From Burkholderia paludis (GTDB taxonomy: Bacteria; Pseudomonadota; Gammaproteobacteria; Burkholderiales; Burkholderiaceae): a stretch of 64,000 nucleotides of DNA. This document shows, piece by piece, positions 9,462-17,097 of this stretch. A program made the position numbers and the translations under genes. The first letter of the stretch is position 1; every line of letters begins with the position of its first letter. The notes under the pieces were generated by a model. The model made no database searches and was not told the DNA's origin. It saw only the letters and a program-made list of their open reading frames with translations. The stretch is taken from the NCBI RefSeq assembly GCF_000732615.1, contig NZ_JPGL01000007.1, positions 1-64,000 on the forward strand, written 5' to 3'.

Positions 9462-10664
9462 ATGTTCGAACACATCGACGCGTACCCGGGCGATCCGATC
9501 CTGACGCTCAACGAGAACTTCCAGAAGGATCCGCGCGACCAGAAGGTCAACCTGAGCATCGGCATCTACTTCGACGCCGAAGGCCGGATTCCGGTGATGG
9601 GCGCCGTACGCGAGGCCGAAACCGCGCTGCAGCGCGAGAGCGGCGCGAAGCCATACCTGCCGATGGTCGGCCTGGCCGCGTATCGCGACGCGGTGCAGGC
9701 GCTCGTGTTCGGCGCGGATCATCCGGCGCGCGCGGCCGGCCGCATCGCCACCCTGCAGACGCTCGGCGGCTCGGGCGCGCTGAAGGTCGGCGCCGATTTC
9801 CTGAAGCGCTACTTCCCGGACGCGCAGGTCTGGCTCAGCGATCCGAGCTGGGAAAACCACCGCTTCATCTTCGAGCGCGCCGGCTTCACGGTGAACACGT
9901 ATCCGTACTACGACGCAGCGACGGGCGGCTTGAAATTCGACGCGATGCTCGCGGCGATCGACGCGCTGCCGGCGCGCAGCATCGTGCTGCTGCATGCGTG
10001 CTGCCATAACCCGACCGGCGTCGACCTCGACGAAGGCCAGTGGGAGAAGCTGATCGACGTGATCGAGGCGCGCGGGCTGCTGCCGTTCGTCGACATGGCG
10101 TACCAGGGCTTCGGCGCGGGCCTCGACGCGGACGCGTTCGCGGTGCGCGAGCTGGCCCGCCGCGGCGTGCCGGCGCTGGTCGCGAACTCGTTCTCGAAGA
10201 ACTTCTCGCTGTACGGCGAGCGCGTGGGCGGCCTGAGCGTCGTCTGCGAGGATGCGGCCGCGGCCGACCGCGTGCTCGGCCAGCTGGCCGGCGCCGTGCG
10301 CTCGAACTACAGCAACCCGCAAACCTACGGCGCGAAGGTCGTGGCGGCCGTGCTCGGCACGCCCGCGCTGCGCAAGCAGTGGGAAGAGGAACTGTCGGCG
10401 ATGTGCCGCCGCATTGCGCGGATGCGCCAGTCGATCCACGACGGCCTGCGCGACCACGTCAGCGGCGAAGCGCTCACGCGCTACGTGAAGCAGCGCGGGA
10501 TGTTCACGTACACGGGCCTGACCGAATCCCAGGTCGACGCGCTGCGCGAAGTGCACGGGGTGTATATCCTGCGCTCGGGCCGGATGTGCGTGGCGGGCCT
10601 GAACGACTCGAACGTCGCCATCGTTGCGGACGCGATCGGCAAGGTGCTGAAGAGCGGCGTCTGA
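9462..10664 (+). CDS. tyrB: aromatic amino-acid aminotransferase (PLP, class I)
   Basis: 400-residue pyridoxal-phosphate aminotransferase of the TyrB/AspC subgroup Ia. Visible features are the N-terminal YPGDPILTLNENFQKDPR, HACCHNPTGVD (about residues 178-188), D211 in VDMAYQGFG for the cofactor ring nitrogen, and the PLP-binding lysine K246 in ANSFSKNFSLYGERVGG. It transfers amino groups between phenylalanine, tyrosine or tryptophan and 2-oxoglutarate. It begins 45 bp after the permease gene and ends before a strong terminator, so the two form an uptake-and-transamination operon. Confidence 0.9.
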   Translation: MFEHIDAYPGDPILTLNENFQKDPRDQKVNLSIGIYFDAEGRIPVMGAVREAETALQRESGAKPYLPMVGLAAYRDAVQALVFGADHPARAAGRIATLQTLGGSGALKVGADFLKRYFPDAQVWLSDPSWENHRFIFERAGFTVNTYPYYDAATGGLKFDAMLAAIDALPARSIVLLHACCHNPTGVDLDEGQWEKLIDVIEARGLLPFVDMAYQGFGAGLDADAFAVRELARRGVPALVANSFSKNFSLYGERVGGLSVVCEDAAAADRVLGQLAGAVRSNYSNPQTYGAKVVAAVLGTPALRKQWEEELSAMCRRIARMRQSIHDGLRDHVSGEALTRYVKQRGMFTYTGLTESQVDALREVHGVYILRSGRMCVAGLNDSNVAIVADAIGKVLKSGV

Positions 10665-10699
10665 GCGTCGCACGCCCGGGCGCGCCACGTGGCGTGACG

Positions 10700-10736
10700 A
10701 ACCGGCTGTCGCCCTTCGGGGTGGCAGCCGGTTTTT
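10700..10736 (+). terminator. Rho-independent terminator after the aminotransferase gene
   Basis: Stem AACCGGCTG (10700-10708) pairs with CAGCCGGTT (10725-10733), with an inner CCC-TTCG-GGG stem-loop, followed by a run of T residues. Confidence 0.8.
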
Positions 10737-10825
10737 CATTGCGCGGCCGCTGTGTACGCCATCCGGCAGACACGGGGGCGGGCGCGGCGGTAGGATCACG
10801 GAATCGGACGACGGAAAGGAGCGGC

Positions 10826-11224
10826 ATGGGTATCCGGATCATCCAGCTCGGCACGCCGCGCGCGGCCGGCGAGGGCCTGCGGATCGGGACGGTGCGGCGG
10901 CCGCCGCGCGGCGTGCCGAAGGCGGAATTCGCGTCGCGCAACTACTATGATGTATGGTTGCCGACGCTGTCTCCGAGCCCCGAGCTCGTCGCCCGGGCGC
11001 ATGCCGCCGGGAGCGACGCCGAATGGCGCGCGTTCAAGCGCAGCTTCCGCGCGGAGATGGCGCACGGCGATGCGGCGAAGGTGCTGGACCTGCTGGCGGC
11101 GCTGTCGGCGACCACCGCGTTCTCGATCGGCTGCTACTGCGACGACGAGCGCCATTGCCACCGCAGCGTGCTGCGCGAGCTGCTCGCGGAGCGCGGCGCG
11201 GCGATCGAGCCCGGCGCGGACTGA
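10826..11224 (+). CDS. DUF488 family protein
   Basis: 132-residue cytoplasmic protein of the DUF488 family. The order IIQLGTPR, then RRPPRGVPKAEFASRNYYDVWLPTLSPS, and finally a C-terminal CYCDDERHCHRSVLRELL with a clustered Cys/His set is typical of this family. Molecular function is unknown. A GGAAAGGAG ribosome-binding site precedes the ATG. It stands after the terminator and is not obviously linked to its neighbours. Confidence 0.8.
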   Translation: MGIRIIQLGTPRAAGEGLRIGTVRRPPRGVPKAEFASRNYYDVWLPTLSPSPELVARAHAAGSDAEWRAFKRSFRAEMAHGDAAKVLDLLAALSATTAFSIGCYCDDERHCHRSVLRELLAERGAAIEPGAD

Positions 11225-11296
11225 CGCAGGGCGACGCGCGTCGCCCGGCCGCGACGGCCCGTTGCCGCGCGGCCGTCATGCAGTGCAGCGAACCGG

Positions 11297-11337
11297 TTGA
11301 CGTGGGTCAAGCGTGCGGGCGCGCGCGCCACTATGCT
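11297..11337 (+). promoter_or_regulatory. FNR/ANR-type box and -10 element upstream of the DUF1488 operon
   Basis: TTGAC-GTGG-GTCAA (11297-11310) fits the TTGAY-N4-RTCAA FNR/ANR consensus. A TATGCT -10 hexamer (11332-11337) is centred 31 bp downstream, the class II activation geometry with the box near -41.5. The ATG at 11358 follows. The same hexamer at the same spacing recurs before the stress-protein gene at 38800. Confidence 0.7.
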
Positions 11338-11357
11338 CTCGTCATGGAGGCATCACG

Positions 11358-11651
11358 ATGATCACGGGCGGACAGATGCAGATCGCCTTCCCGCCGGATC
11401 CGGCCGAATATTGCGCACGCGATCTGGTCGTGGCGTTTTCGGCGCTGGTCGACGGGCGTTGCGTACAGTGCGCGGTCACGGCCGAGGCGCTGGAGGATCA
11501 TTTCGGTGCGCGGTCGCTGCTCGAGCGCGATCTGCTGAGTGCGTTCGATGCGCACCGGCCGGCGATCGAGACGATGGCGCGCCGGATGCTCGAGGAAATC
11601 GGCGGCCGGCCGGTGCTGCTGCACAGCGGCCACTTCCGGCTCGAAGACTGA
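11358..11651 (+). CDS. DUF1488 family protein
   Basis: 97-residue soluble protein that matches the DUF1488 pattern: hydrophobic start (MQIAFPPDP), then VVAFSALVDGRCVQCAVTAEALEDHFGA and a charged C-terminus with RMLEEIGGRPVLLHSGHF. Function unknown. It is the first gene after an FNR/ANR box and likely leads a run of three small genes (11668 and 12063 follow on the same strand). The start is the second in-frame ATG; the 11313 start would lie upstream of the predicted -10 element. Confidence 0.75.
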   Translation: MITGGQMQIAFPPDPAEYCARDLVVAFSALVDGRCVQCAVTAEALEDHFGARSLLERDLLSAFDAHRPAIETMARRMLEEIGGRPVLLHSGHFRLED

Positions 11652-11667
11652 TATCGCAGGAGGGGGC

Positions 11668-11907
11668 ATGACACTGCAGGGCAACATTCACGAACGCGAC
11701 TGGTCCGTCGAGGTGGAGACGCGCCCGTGCGAATCGGGCGAGTTCCGCTGCCGCGTGTCGGTCGAGCACGGCGCCGGCGCCGCGCGCTTTCATCACACGT
11801 TCGAGCACAGCCATGCGTATCCGACCGAGCGCGAAGCGATGATCGAAGGGCTGCGGGCGGGCATGACGTGGATCGAGATGAAGGCGTCGCAGACCTTCAA
11901 CGTATGA
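11668..11907 (+). CDS. small conserved-looking protein of unknown function
   Basis: 79-residue acidic/aromatic protein with no membrane segment. It carries ERDWSVEVETRPCESGEFRCRVSVEH and a C-terminal EAMIEGLRAGMTWIEMKASQTF. I do not recognise a catalytic motif. A strong GCAGGAGGGGGC ribosome-binding site lies directly before the ATG, and the gene begins 16 bp after the DUF1488 gene, so it is probably co-transcribed from the FNR/ANR promoter. Confidence 0.7.
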   Translation: MTLQGNIHERDWSVEVETRPCESGEFRCRVSVEHGAGAARFHHTFEHSHAYPTEREAMIEGLRAGMTWIEMKASQTFNV

Positions 11908-12062
11908 ACGGTTCCGCGCCTGCGAAGGCGCGGGTGAACGACCGGCCGGGCAGGGATCGAAGCATCCGCGCCGCGCCGGGGGAAACACGTGCCGCCGCAT
12001 TCCGGTGCGGCGGGCGCAGGCAAGGCGGTCGACGAGCGGGCGGCCCCGTCAGGAGACACGAC

Positions 12063-12413
12063 ATGGGCGTGGGCATGCAGATCGCCTGCCTCGGATTCGC
12101 GGGTTCCGCCGCGGTCGAAGCCGAAGCCGGCGCGCAGCTGGTGCGGCTCGAACGGTTTCGCGCGCTGATCGGCGGTTGCCACCTCGCGATCGAATTGCGT
12201 GCCGCTGCCGATGGCGCACGGCTGTACGACGTGCGGCTCGACCTCGTGATGCACGATGCGGCGCTCGTGCCGCTGCCGCCGTGCGTCGGCGGCGAGGTGG
12301 ATGATGCGCTGCACCGCGCGTTCGCGCAGGCCGAACGGGCGCTGATCGCGTGGCAGGCGGGCAGTGCAAGGGTGGCGTTGCGCGACGCGGCGGCCGGCGG
12401 CGCGGTGCGGTGA
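12063..12413 (+). CDS. possible HPF/RaiA-like ribosome-associated protein
   Basis: 116-residue protein whose layout, a short strand, helix (QLVRLERFRALI), strand (GCHLAIELRA), strand (LYDVRLDLVMHD) and final helix (VDDALHRAFAQAERALIAW), resembles the beta-alpha-beta-beta-beta-alpha fold of ribosome hibernation factors. This is a pattern resemblance, not a firm family match. It lies after the DUF1488 operon on the same strand (155 bp gap) and converges with the FNR-type regulator gene. A hibernation role would fit the low-oxygen theme, but this is inference. Confidence 0.5.
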   Translation: MGVGMQIACLGFAGSAAVEAEAGAQLVRLERFRALIGGCHLAIELRAAADGARLYDVRLDLVMHDAALVPLPPCVGGEVDDALHRAFAQAERALIAWQAGSARVALRDAAAGGAVR

Positions 12414-12454
12414 TGCAACGCGGGCCGGGCCCCCGGGCGGTGGCGTGGCGCGCG

Positions 12455-13261
12455 TCAGACCCGCGCGAGTGCTTGCGAATCGATGATGCGCACGCGCTTG
12501 CCGCGCGTTTCGACCAGTGCGTCGCGATGGAACCGCGAGAACATCCGGCTGACGGTTTCGAGCTTCATCCCGAGATAGCAGCCGATCTCCTCGCGCGTCA
12601 TCCGCAGGTTGAACTCCGTCGCCGAATAGCCGCGCGCCTCGAAGCGCGACGACAGGTTCAGCAGGAAATGCGCGACGCGCTGTTCGGCCGACATCGTGCC
12701 CAGCAACAGCATCTGGCTCGATTCGCGGACGATCTCGCTGCTCAGCATCTGGTAGAGGAAATGCTGCATCGGCTTGATCTCTCGGCAGGCCGCCTCGAGC
12801 GCGCCGAACGGGATGATGCACACGACGCTGTCCTCGAGCGCGATCGCATCGCAGCAGTGCTGGCCGCTGCCGATGCCGTCCATCCCGAGCGTCTCGCCGG
12901 CGATCTGGAAGCCCGTCACGTGCTCGCGTCCGTCGCGATGCATCATCACCGTCTTGAACGAACCCGCGCGCACCGCGTAGATGCTCTGGAACGGATCGTC
13001 GATGCGGAACAGCGCGTCGCCCTGGCGCACCTGCCGGGTCGAGCAGATGATCGCGTCGAGGCGGCTGTATTCGGCGGCCGTCAGGTGCGGCGGCAGGCAC
13101 ATCGAGCGCATTGCGCAGATCGAGCAGCGCGCGGCGGGGTGTTTGGCGGCGTCGGCGCGCGTGACCGCGCGAAGCGGAATCGTCGGCCGGGACACGGCAG
13201 GTACGGCGGGTACGGCAGGTACAGCGGGTACGGTGGCGGCGCAGGCGGTGGCTGTGGACAT
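12455..13261 (-). CDS. CRP/FNR-family oxygen-responsive regulator with complete iron-sulfur cysteine set
   Basis: 268-residue regulator. N-terminal cysteines C46, C49 and C55 form the C-x2-C-x5-C spacing of FNR, and C148 in EDSVVCIIPF matches the fourth cluster ligand, so a [4Fe-4S] oxygen sensor is likely. The cyclic-nucleotide-type barrel (~60-170) is followed by the winged helix (TREEIGCYLGMKLETVSRMF, ~210-235). The first ~25 residues contain a Val-Pro-Ala repeat coded by a 9-bp tandem repeat. It starts 16 bp after the response-regulator gene, with GGAG before the ATG, so the two form an operon. It is the obvious candidate to act at the FNR/ANR boxes in this window. Confidence 0.88.
   Translation of the reverse strand: MSTATACAATVPAVPAVPAVPAVSRPTIPLRAVTRADAAKHPAARCSICAMRSMCLPPHLTAAEYSRLDAIICSTRQVRQGDALFRIDDPFQSIYAVRAGSFKTVMMHRDGREHVTGFQIAGETLGMDGIGSGQHCCDAIALEDSVVCIIPFGALEAACREIKPMQHFLYQMLSSEIVRESSQMLLLGTMSAEQRVAHFLLNLSSRFEARGYSATEFNLRMTREEIGCYLGMKLETVSRMFSRFHRDALVETRGKRVRIIDSQALARV
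13201..13236. repeat. four 9-bp tandem repeats inside the FNR-type gene
   Basis: Four near-identical units of the form GTACGGCGG lie end to end. On the coding (minus) strand they add Val-Pro-Ala triplets near the N-terminus. Copy-number change would keep the frame. Confidence 0.75.
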
Positions 13262-13277
13262 GAGTCACTCCGGCTCG

Positions 13278-13682
13278 TCAGGGTTGGTGCGCTTGAGCGT
13301 GCACCAGGGATTCGATGACATGGCATGCGGCGTCGAATTCGACGGTCTTGTCGAAGAAGTAGTCGGCTCCGGCCGTCGCGCATGCCTCCCTGAATGCCGG
13401 CGCCGAGTGGTTCGTCAGTACGATCGTGACGATGCGCGGCGCCGCCTTCGACAGCGTCCCGATCAGGTCGAGGCCGCTGCCGTCCGCGAGCCGCAGGTCG
13501 ACGATCACCACGTCCGCGTGGCTGCTGCGGATATGTACCCACGCTTCCTGGCCGTCTTCCGCTTCGCCCACGACGACGACGCCGCGAATCGCGCCGACGA
13601 GCAGCGCGATCCGGCGCCGGACGGTGACGGCGTGATCGACGAGAAACACCCTGAGCGCGGCGGGTGACAGGCTGGCATTCAT
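13278..13682 (-). CDS. receiver-only response regulator
   Basis: 134-residue single-domain CheY-like protein: phosphoacceptor D62 in VVIVDLRLADGSG, switch threonine T90 (VLTNHS) and conserved lysine K112 (FFDKT). The N-terminal acidic pair is reduced: FLVDH has one aspartate (D16) where most receivers have two acidic residues, which may alter magnesium binding. No output domain follows, so it must act through protein contacts or as a phosphate sink. An in-frame ATG at 13709 is also possible. It leads the operon with the FNR-type gene and has a 32-bp palindrome upstream. Confidence 0.85.
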   Translation of the reverse strand: MNASLSPAALRVFLVDHAVTVRRRIALLVGAIRGVVVVGEAEDGQEAWVHIRSSHADVVIVDLRLADGSGLDLIGTLSKAAPRIVTIVLTNHSAPAFREACATAGADYFFDKTVEFDAACHVIESLVHAQAHQP

Positions 13683-13750
13683 GGCGGCAGTATCGTGTTG
13701 CGTCGCCAAAAATGAAATCGGCCGAATTGGAACTTCGTGTAGGCCGCGGC

Positions 13751-13782
13751 GACGCGTTGTAGGGGAATTCCTACAACGCGTC
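13751..13782. promoter_or_regulatory. 32-bp palindrome upstream of the receiver-FNR operon
   Basis: Perfect 13-bp arms GACGCGTTGTAGG (13751-13763) and CCTACAACGCGTC (13770-13782) flank the six bases GGAATT. An extra TGTAGG half-site lies at 13738-13743. It sits 69 bp before the receiver gene start and 68 bp after the end of the gene at 13851. It has no T-tail, so an operator is more likely than a terminator. Confidence 0.6.
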
Positions 13783-13850
13783 CGGGAAACCGCCGGCGCG
13801 GCCCTGGCGGGCCGATGCCGCGTGCGTGGCCGGAGGGCGGCGGGGCCGGA

Positions 13851-14786
13851 TCAGCCGGCCCGGCGCGCGGCCAGCGCGTCGCGCGCGGCGCGGCACGCGG
13901 CCAGATCCCATGCGGCGCAGCCGACGCTCTTGAACAGCAGCGGCCCGCCCGCGGCGAACGTGCCGTCCAGCACGTCGGCGAGCGACGCCACCTGCCGCCA
14001 GTCCACCTGCGCGACGATCAGGTCGCCGGCCTCGTGGCGCGCGCCGGCGAGATCGTCGACCACCAGCCGGCTGCCGCGCACCGTGTGCGCGTCGATTTCC
14101 GCCGCGTCCGCGGTGAACGCGCCGACGCCGACCACCAGCCGGCCCTCGCGCGCGGCTTCGCGATAGACGGGAGTGCGGCTCGTCGTCAGCGTGACGACCA
14201 CGTCGATCGCGTCGGGAATCGCGTCCCCCTCGAGCGGCGCGAGCCGCGGCGCATGCGCGCGGTGCGCGGCGCAGAACGCGGCGGCGCTGTCGGCGCGGTT
14301 GCCGCGCACGTGAAGGCGTGCATCGGGAAAGATCGCGGCCAGCGCTTCCGCGTGATTGGCCGCCTGCTTGCCGGTGCCGATCAGCAGGATGTCGCGCGGC
14401 GCGGCGCCCTGCAGCGCCTGGATGCCGAGCGCGGTGACGGCCGCCGTGCGGCGGCCGGTGACGGTCGGGCCGTCGAGCGCGAAGCGCAGCTCGCCGGTGG
14501 TCGCGTCGTACGCGCTCACCTGGCCGACGATCGTCGGCAGCCCGCGCGCGCCGTTGCCCGGACACACGTTCACGAGCTTGTGGGTCGCGAGGTCGCGTGC
14601 GCTCGACGGCATCGACAGCATCACGCCGCCGCCCTGCAGCGGCACGACCAGGCGTTCGGGGCTGACGATCTCGCCGGCCGCATAGTCGGCGACGGCCTGC
14701 CTGAGCGCGGCGAGCAGCGCCGGGTAATCCAGCAGCGCGGCCGTGTCGGCCGCATCGAAAACGGGAATCGGGGAAGGAGCGGTCAT
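13851..14786 (-). CDS. ornithine cyclodeaminase-family protein, likely delta1-pyrroline-2-carboxylate reductase
   Basis: 311-residue Rossmann-fold enzyme of the ornithine cyclodeaminase/mu-crystallin superfamily: nucleotide-binding ILLIGTGKQAANH (about residues 130-142) and the upstream GPTVTGRRTAAVTALG helix are family marks. Its neighbours (GntR regulator, binding protein, trans-3-hydroxyproline dehydratase) make an NAD(P)H-dependent delta1-pyrroline-2-carboxylate reductase, giving L-proline, the best fit. The start is uncertain: ATG 14786 and 14804 and GTG 14843 are all in frame, none with a strong ribosome-binding site. It is divergent from the GntR gene. Confidence 0.75.
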   Translation of the reverse strand: MTAPSPIPVFDAADTAALLDYPALLAALRQAVADYAAGEIVSPERLVVPLQGGGVMLSMPSSARDLATHKLVNVCPGNGARGLPTIVGQVSAYDATTGELRFALDGPTVTGRRTAAVTALGIQALQGAAPRDILLIGTGKQAANHAEALAAIFPDARLHVRGNRADSAAAFCAAHRAHAPRLAPLEGDAIPDAIDVVVTLTTSRTPVYREAAREGRLVVGVGAFTADAAEIDAHTVRGSRLVVDDLAGARHEAGDLIVAQVDWRQVASLADVLDGTFAAGGPLLFKSVGCAAWDLAACRAARDALAARRAG

Positions 14787-15049
14787 CGTGTACGTCGCAT
14801 GCATCGGTGAGCGTGGACGACGGGCGCATGCCGCGCCCGCCACGGGGCTGCCGGATACCGTGACACAGGGCAGTGTGGATCGAATCTATACCAGCTGCTG
14901 GTGCGCCTGCAAGCCGGAAAATAAAGCGCACCGCCGATTTTGGTTCTAATATCTGTCCAGAAGGGGCGCCGTAGCCTCGATGCCGGCCCGCTCCGGTATA
15001 GTGCGAACCCATTCCCGATTCACGCCCGCGACCGGGCAGGAGCCACACG

Positions 15050-15787
15050 ATGATGTCCGCGCGTCCCGACTCACTCGAAGGCGGTTTCAGGCCGCTGCAG
15101 ATCTACGAGCAGGTGGCCGAGAAGATCCGCGACGAGATTCGCGCCGGGCGCTACGCGGCCGAGTCGCGGCTGCCGTCCGAGCGCGAGCTCGCGGGGCTGT
15201 TCCAGGTCGGCCGGCCGGCCGTGCGCGAGGCGCTGGGCGCGTTGCAGAACGAAGGGCTCGTGTTCACGAAGCGCAATTCGGGGACTTACGTCGTGGCATC
15301 GCCGCTCGACGTGCTCGCGCAGCGCGGCGACACGCGCGCCGCGTCCGAAGCCGACTTCAGCCCGACGTCGACGCTCGACGTGCGGCTGATCCTCGAACCC
15401 GCGATCGCGCGCCTGGCGGCCGCGCATGGCCGCGCCGACCCCGGCGCCGAACGCTATCTGGCGCAGATGGAGACCATCACCGACGTCGACGATCCGCATC
15501 AGCGCGCGCTGTGGAACGAGAGCGACCGGCTGTTCCACCGGCAGCTCGCGCTGATGACCGGCGACGCGCTGATCGTGAAGATCGCGGACGAGGTCGCGAA
15601 GACGATGGACCAGCCGCTGTGGAAGCGCCTGAAGGACGACGGCATCTACGACGCGGGCCGGATCCGGCTGTACGTGTCGGAACACCGGCTGATCTACGAG
15701 GCGATCGTGTCCGGCGACGCCGATGCGGCGGCGTTCTACGTCGAGCAGCACATCCGCCGCGTGCGGCGCGACATCACGCCCCGGTGA
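15050..15787 (+). CDS. GntR-family (FadR subgroup) transcriptional regulator
   Basis: 245-residue regulator: N-terminal winged helix (IYEQVAEKIRDEIRAGRYAA through RELAGLFQVGRPAVREAL, ~18-80) and an all-helical FCD ligand-binding domain with its metal-type histidines (FHRQL about residue 164, EHR about 207, EQHIRRVR near 230). It probably responds to a hydroxyproline-related ligand and controls the divergent reductase and the downstream binding protein and dehydratase. CAGGAG lies before the ATG. A perfect 9-bp inverted repeat just after the gene is a candidate site for it. Confidence 0.88.
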   Translation: MMSARPDSLEGGFRPLQIYEQVAEKIRDEIRAGRYAAESRLPSERELAGLFQVGRPAVREALGALQNEGLVFTKRNSGTYVVASPLDVLAQRGDTRAASEADFSPTSTLDVRLILEPAIARLAAAHGRADPGAERYLAQMETITDVDDPHQRALWNESDRLFHRQLALMTGDALIVKIADEVAKTMDQPLWKRLKDDGIYDAGRIRLYVSEHRLIYEAIVSGDADAAAFYVEQHIRRVRRDITPR

Positions 15788-15800
15788 CGGCGTCGGCGTC

Positions 15801-15826
15801 GTTCTGGTCTGAAAAATGACCAGAAC
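15801..15826. promoter_or_regulatory. inverted repeat, candidate GntR/FadR-type operator
   Basis: GTTCTGGTC (15801-15809) and GACCAGAAC (15818-15826) are perfect 9-bp arms around an 8-bp spacer. The TGGT...ACCA core is typical of FadR-subfamily operators. It lies just upstream of the promoter for the binding-protein gene; lack of a T-run argues against a terminator. Confidence 0.5.
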
Positions 15827-15849
15827 GGCAGAATTTATTTTGATATTGC

Positions 15850-15878
15850 TTGCGCGGTGACCACGCGTGTCCTACATT
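15850..15878 (+). promoter_or_regulatory. putative promoter of the binding-protein gene
   Basis: TTGCGC (15850-15855) and TACATT (15873-15878) are 17 bp apart, 31 bp before the ATG at 15909. A small TGGTTT-CACACA-AAACCA repeat (15878-15895) overlaps the likely start of transcription. Confidence 0.4.
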
Positions 15879-15908
15879 GGTTTCACACAAAACCAGTCAG
15901 GAGACATC

Positions 15909-17030
15909 ATGCGACACCTCGTTACCGTGCTTTCGGTGGCCGTCGCCGCCGGCGCGCTGACTTCCGCGCATGCGCAGGAAGTCGTGATGATCGGTCATTC
16001 GGCGCCGCTCACCGGCCCGCAGGCCGCCAACGGCAAGGACAATGAAAACGGCGCGCGCCTCGCCGTGGACGAGCTCAACAAGGCCGGCGTGAAGGTCGCC
16101 GGCAAGACCGTCACGTTCAAACTGGTTTCCGAAGACGACCAGGCCGACCCGAAAGCCGGCGTGCAGGTCGCGCAGAACCTGGTCGACAAGGGCGTCGTCG
16201 CGGTGCTCGGGCCGTACAACTCGGGCGTCGCGATTCCCGCGTCGCGCGTGTATTCGAATGCCGGCGTGCCGATCCTGCCGGTCGCGTCGAACCCGGCGCT
16301 GACGAAACAGGGTTTCAGGAACATCTTCCGGATCGGCGCGAGCGACGAGCAGCTCGGCGGCACGATGGCCACCTTCGCCGCGAAAACGCTGAACGCGAAG
16401 ACCGCCGCCGTGATCGACGATCGCACCGCATACGGGCAGGGTGTCGCCGAACAGTTCATGAACGTCGCGAAGGCGAACGGGATCAGGATCGTCGACCAGG
16501 AATACACGAATTCGTCGGCCACCGATTTCCTCGGCATTCTCACCAAGATCAAGGCCGGCAACCCCGACGTGATCTTCTTCGGCGGCTATGCGGCGCAGGG
16601 CGCGCCGATGGCCAAGCAGATGAAGCAGCGCGGGCTGCGCGCGAAGCTGCTCGGCGGCGACGGCATCTGTTCGGCCGACATGGGCAAGGTCGCGGGCGAT
16701 GCGGCGTCGATCGTCTACTGCGCGCAGGGCGGCGTCGCGCTCGAAAAGACGGCGGCCGGCCGCGAATTCCTGAAGAAATACCACGACACGTATCACACCG
16801 ATACGCAGGTCTACGGCGTCAACTACTACGACGGCATGAAGCTGCTCGCCGACGCGATGGTCAAGGCCGGCACGACCACCGACAAGGCGAAGCTGGCCGC
16901 CCAGCTCGCGAAGTCGGATTACGCGGGCGTCGCGGGCACCTATTCGTTCGACGCGAACGGCGACCTGAAGGGCGCACCGACGACCGTCTACGTGATCCGC
17001 AACGGCCTGCCCGAGCCGTACGCGAAGTAA
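15909..17030 (+). CDS. periplasmic branched-chain amino-acid-type ABC substrate-binding protein
   Basis: 373-residue type I periplasmic binding protein of the LivJ/LivK family. A signal peptide ends near residue 23 (SAHA-QEV), followed by the canonical VMIGHSAPLTGPQAANGKDNENG opening and VAVLGPYNSGVAIPASRVY. It captures an amino-acid-like ligand for an ABC importer. The context between a GntR regulator and trans-3-hydroxyproline dehydratase suggests a hydroxyproline or proline-like ligand. No permease or ATPase gene is adjacent, so it must share a transporter encoded elsewhere. CAGGAGAC ribosome-binding site. Confidence 0.88.
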   Translation: MRHLVTVLSVAVAAGALTSAHAQEVVMIGHSAPLTGPQAANGKDNENGARLAVDELNKAGVKVAGKTVTFKLVSEDDQADPKAGVQVAQNLVDKGVVAVLGPYNSGVAIPASRVYSNAGVPILPVASNPALTKQGFRNIFRIGASDEQLGGTMATFAAKTLNAKTAAVIDDRTAYGQGVAEQFMNVAKANGIRIVDQEYTNSSATDFLGILTKIKAGNPDVIFFGGYAAQGAPMAKQMKQRGLRAKLLGGDGICSADMGKVAGDAASIVYCAQGGVALEKTAAGREFLKKYHDTYHTDTQVYGVNYYDGMKLLADAMVKAGTTTDKAKLAAQLAKSDYAGVAGTYSFDANGDLKGAPTTVYVIRNGLPEPYAK

Positions 17031-17097
17031 CGTCCCGCCGCCCGTCACCGGACGGCGGCCCGGCCGCCGTCCTTCGCTTCAACGCATCCGATTCGTC

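Noticed and set aside
8001..10799. Very long minus-strand open frame opposite the permease and aminotransferase
   Set aside because: Arg/Ala/His/Asp-rich shadow sequence without domains. The plus-strand genes are unambiguous.
13201..13236. 9-bp tandem repeats as a CRISPR-like array
   Set aside because: They are contiguous with no spacers and encode a Val-Pro-Ala tract inside the FNR-type protein.
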